In this document: in pieces, positions 63,793 to 64,000 of the stretch
Layout: the number at the start of each line of letters is the position of its first letter
Numbering within the stretch: the first letter of the stretch is position 1
The notes under the pieces: generated by a model
What the model was told of the DNA's origin: nothing
Databases searched by the model: none
Seen by the model: only the letters and a program-made list of their open reading frames with translations
Source: Actinomycetales bacterium
GTDB lineage: Bacteria; Actinomycetota; Actinomycetes; Actinomycetales; Cellulomonadaceae
Length of the DNA: 64,000 nt
Assembly: GCA_020444245.1 (NCBI GenBank)
Contig: JAHLLI010000023.1
Span: 16,061-80,060, forward strand
Direction: 5' to 3'
Program-made: the position numbers and the translations under genes

Positions 63793-64000
63793 GCCCGGCA
63801 GACGGCGGGCGGCGGACCACCGCAGCTCGGGGGAGCGCGACCGTCCGCGGCACCGCGACGCCCGCGCGCACGCCGGCCCGCCCGGCCGGCGACGCCGCCG
63901 CGCGCCGCAGCTCCACCGCCGCGCGACGGGTCCCGGCCAACGCCACGTCCCGTCGCAGCCCTGCGGACGCCGCCGCACGTCGCGGCCCGGCGGACGCGGC
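63789..64000 (+). CDS. ftsI: Penicillin-binding protein FtsI (5' part, cut by window edge)
   Basis: Only about 70 residues are visible: an Arg/Ala/Pro/Thr-rich cytoplasmic N-terminus ([14 protein letters not shown] and on) of the kind that precedes the membrane helix of actinobacterial FtsI. No catalytic motif lies inside the window. The call rests on position after ftsL in the dcw cluster and on the 4-nt overlap (ATGA). Confidence 0.75.
   Translation, partial: MSPADGGRRTTAARGSATVRGTATPARTPARPAGDAAARRSSTAARRVPANATSRRSPADAAARRGPADA

Overview
The window reads as one contiguous piece of chromosome from a very GC-rich actinomycete, most likely Micrococcales (Cellulomonas or a relative). The evidence is third-position G/C codon use, frequent GTG starts, a DUF3046-recA-recX block, clgR, gluABCD, an actinobacterial HelD, DUF3040 and DUF5302 proteins, and RNase J together with RNase Y. 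Much of the gene order (thyA-folA, dapA-rnj, ftsK-pgsA-clgR, recA-recX, miaB-miaA-dapF-hflX, lexA-LysM gene-nrdR, DUF3040-mraZ-rsmH-ftsL-ftsI) matches what I recall of the mycobacterial chromosome. I see no rRNA, tRNA, phage, insertion sequence or CRISPR array.

Layout. 0-7.6 kb: azlCD, an aldehyde dehydrogenase, thyA-folA, dapA, RNase J and a DMT exporter. 7.8-15.6 kb: ftsK overlapping a PAS-GGDEF-EAL gene, a CapA-like exported protein, pgsA-cinA and clgR. 15.6-23.5 kb, minus strand: lhr-nei2 repair pair and the kbl-tdh threonine-degradation pair. 23.5-30.6 kb: DUF3046 gene, recA-recX, RNase Y, and gluABCD on the minus strand. 30.6-43.3 kb: miaB, two YbjN paralogues, a dioxygenase-like gene, miaA-dapF, a methyltransferase, hflX, a DinG-type helicase, ldh, lexA, a LysM membrane protein resembling ChiZ/DivS, and nrdR. 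43.2-53.9 kb: acyl-CoA ligase, DUF5302 gene, serA, a metalloprotease-like protein, helD, a response-regulator phosphatase, a PAC2 protein, an MFS transporter and a cold-shock protein. 53.9-64 kb: a spermidine-synthase-like protein divergent from a HEPN-dinB pair, DUF3040 gene, the moxR-DUF58-transglutaminase operon, and the start of the dcw cluster (mraZ, rsmH, ftsL, ftsI).

Regulation visible in the DNA. Three perfect and one near-perfect LexA boxes lie upstream of recA, the HEPN-dinB pair, the LysM gene and lexA, so a core SOS regulon sits inside 31 kb. recA also has a match to the LexA-independent RecA-NDp (PafBC) promoter. MraZ-type GTGGRG hexamers form 10-bp-phased arrays upstream of mraZ. 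Seventeen start codons have a TANNNT -10 hexamer 6-8 nt upstream, which predicts leaderless mRNAs and helped choose several starts. A palindrome covers the -10 of the acyl-CoA ligase gene. Several strong hairpins mark transcript ends, and one lies between gluB and gluC.

The most interesting leads are the SOS-linked HEPN protein coupled to DNA polymerase IV, the ftsK-coupled GGDEF-EAL protein with a substituted EAL metal ligand, and the leaderless promoter pattern. Most of the window is ordinary core genome, and I do not claim a wholly new system.
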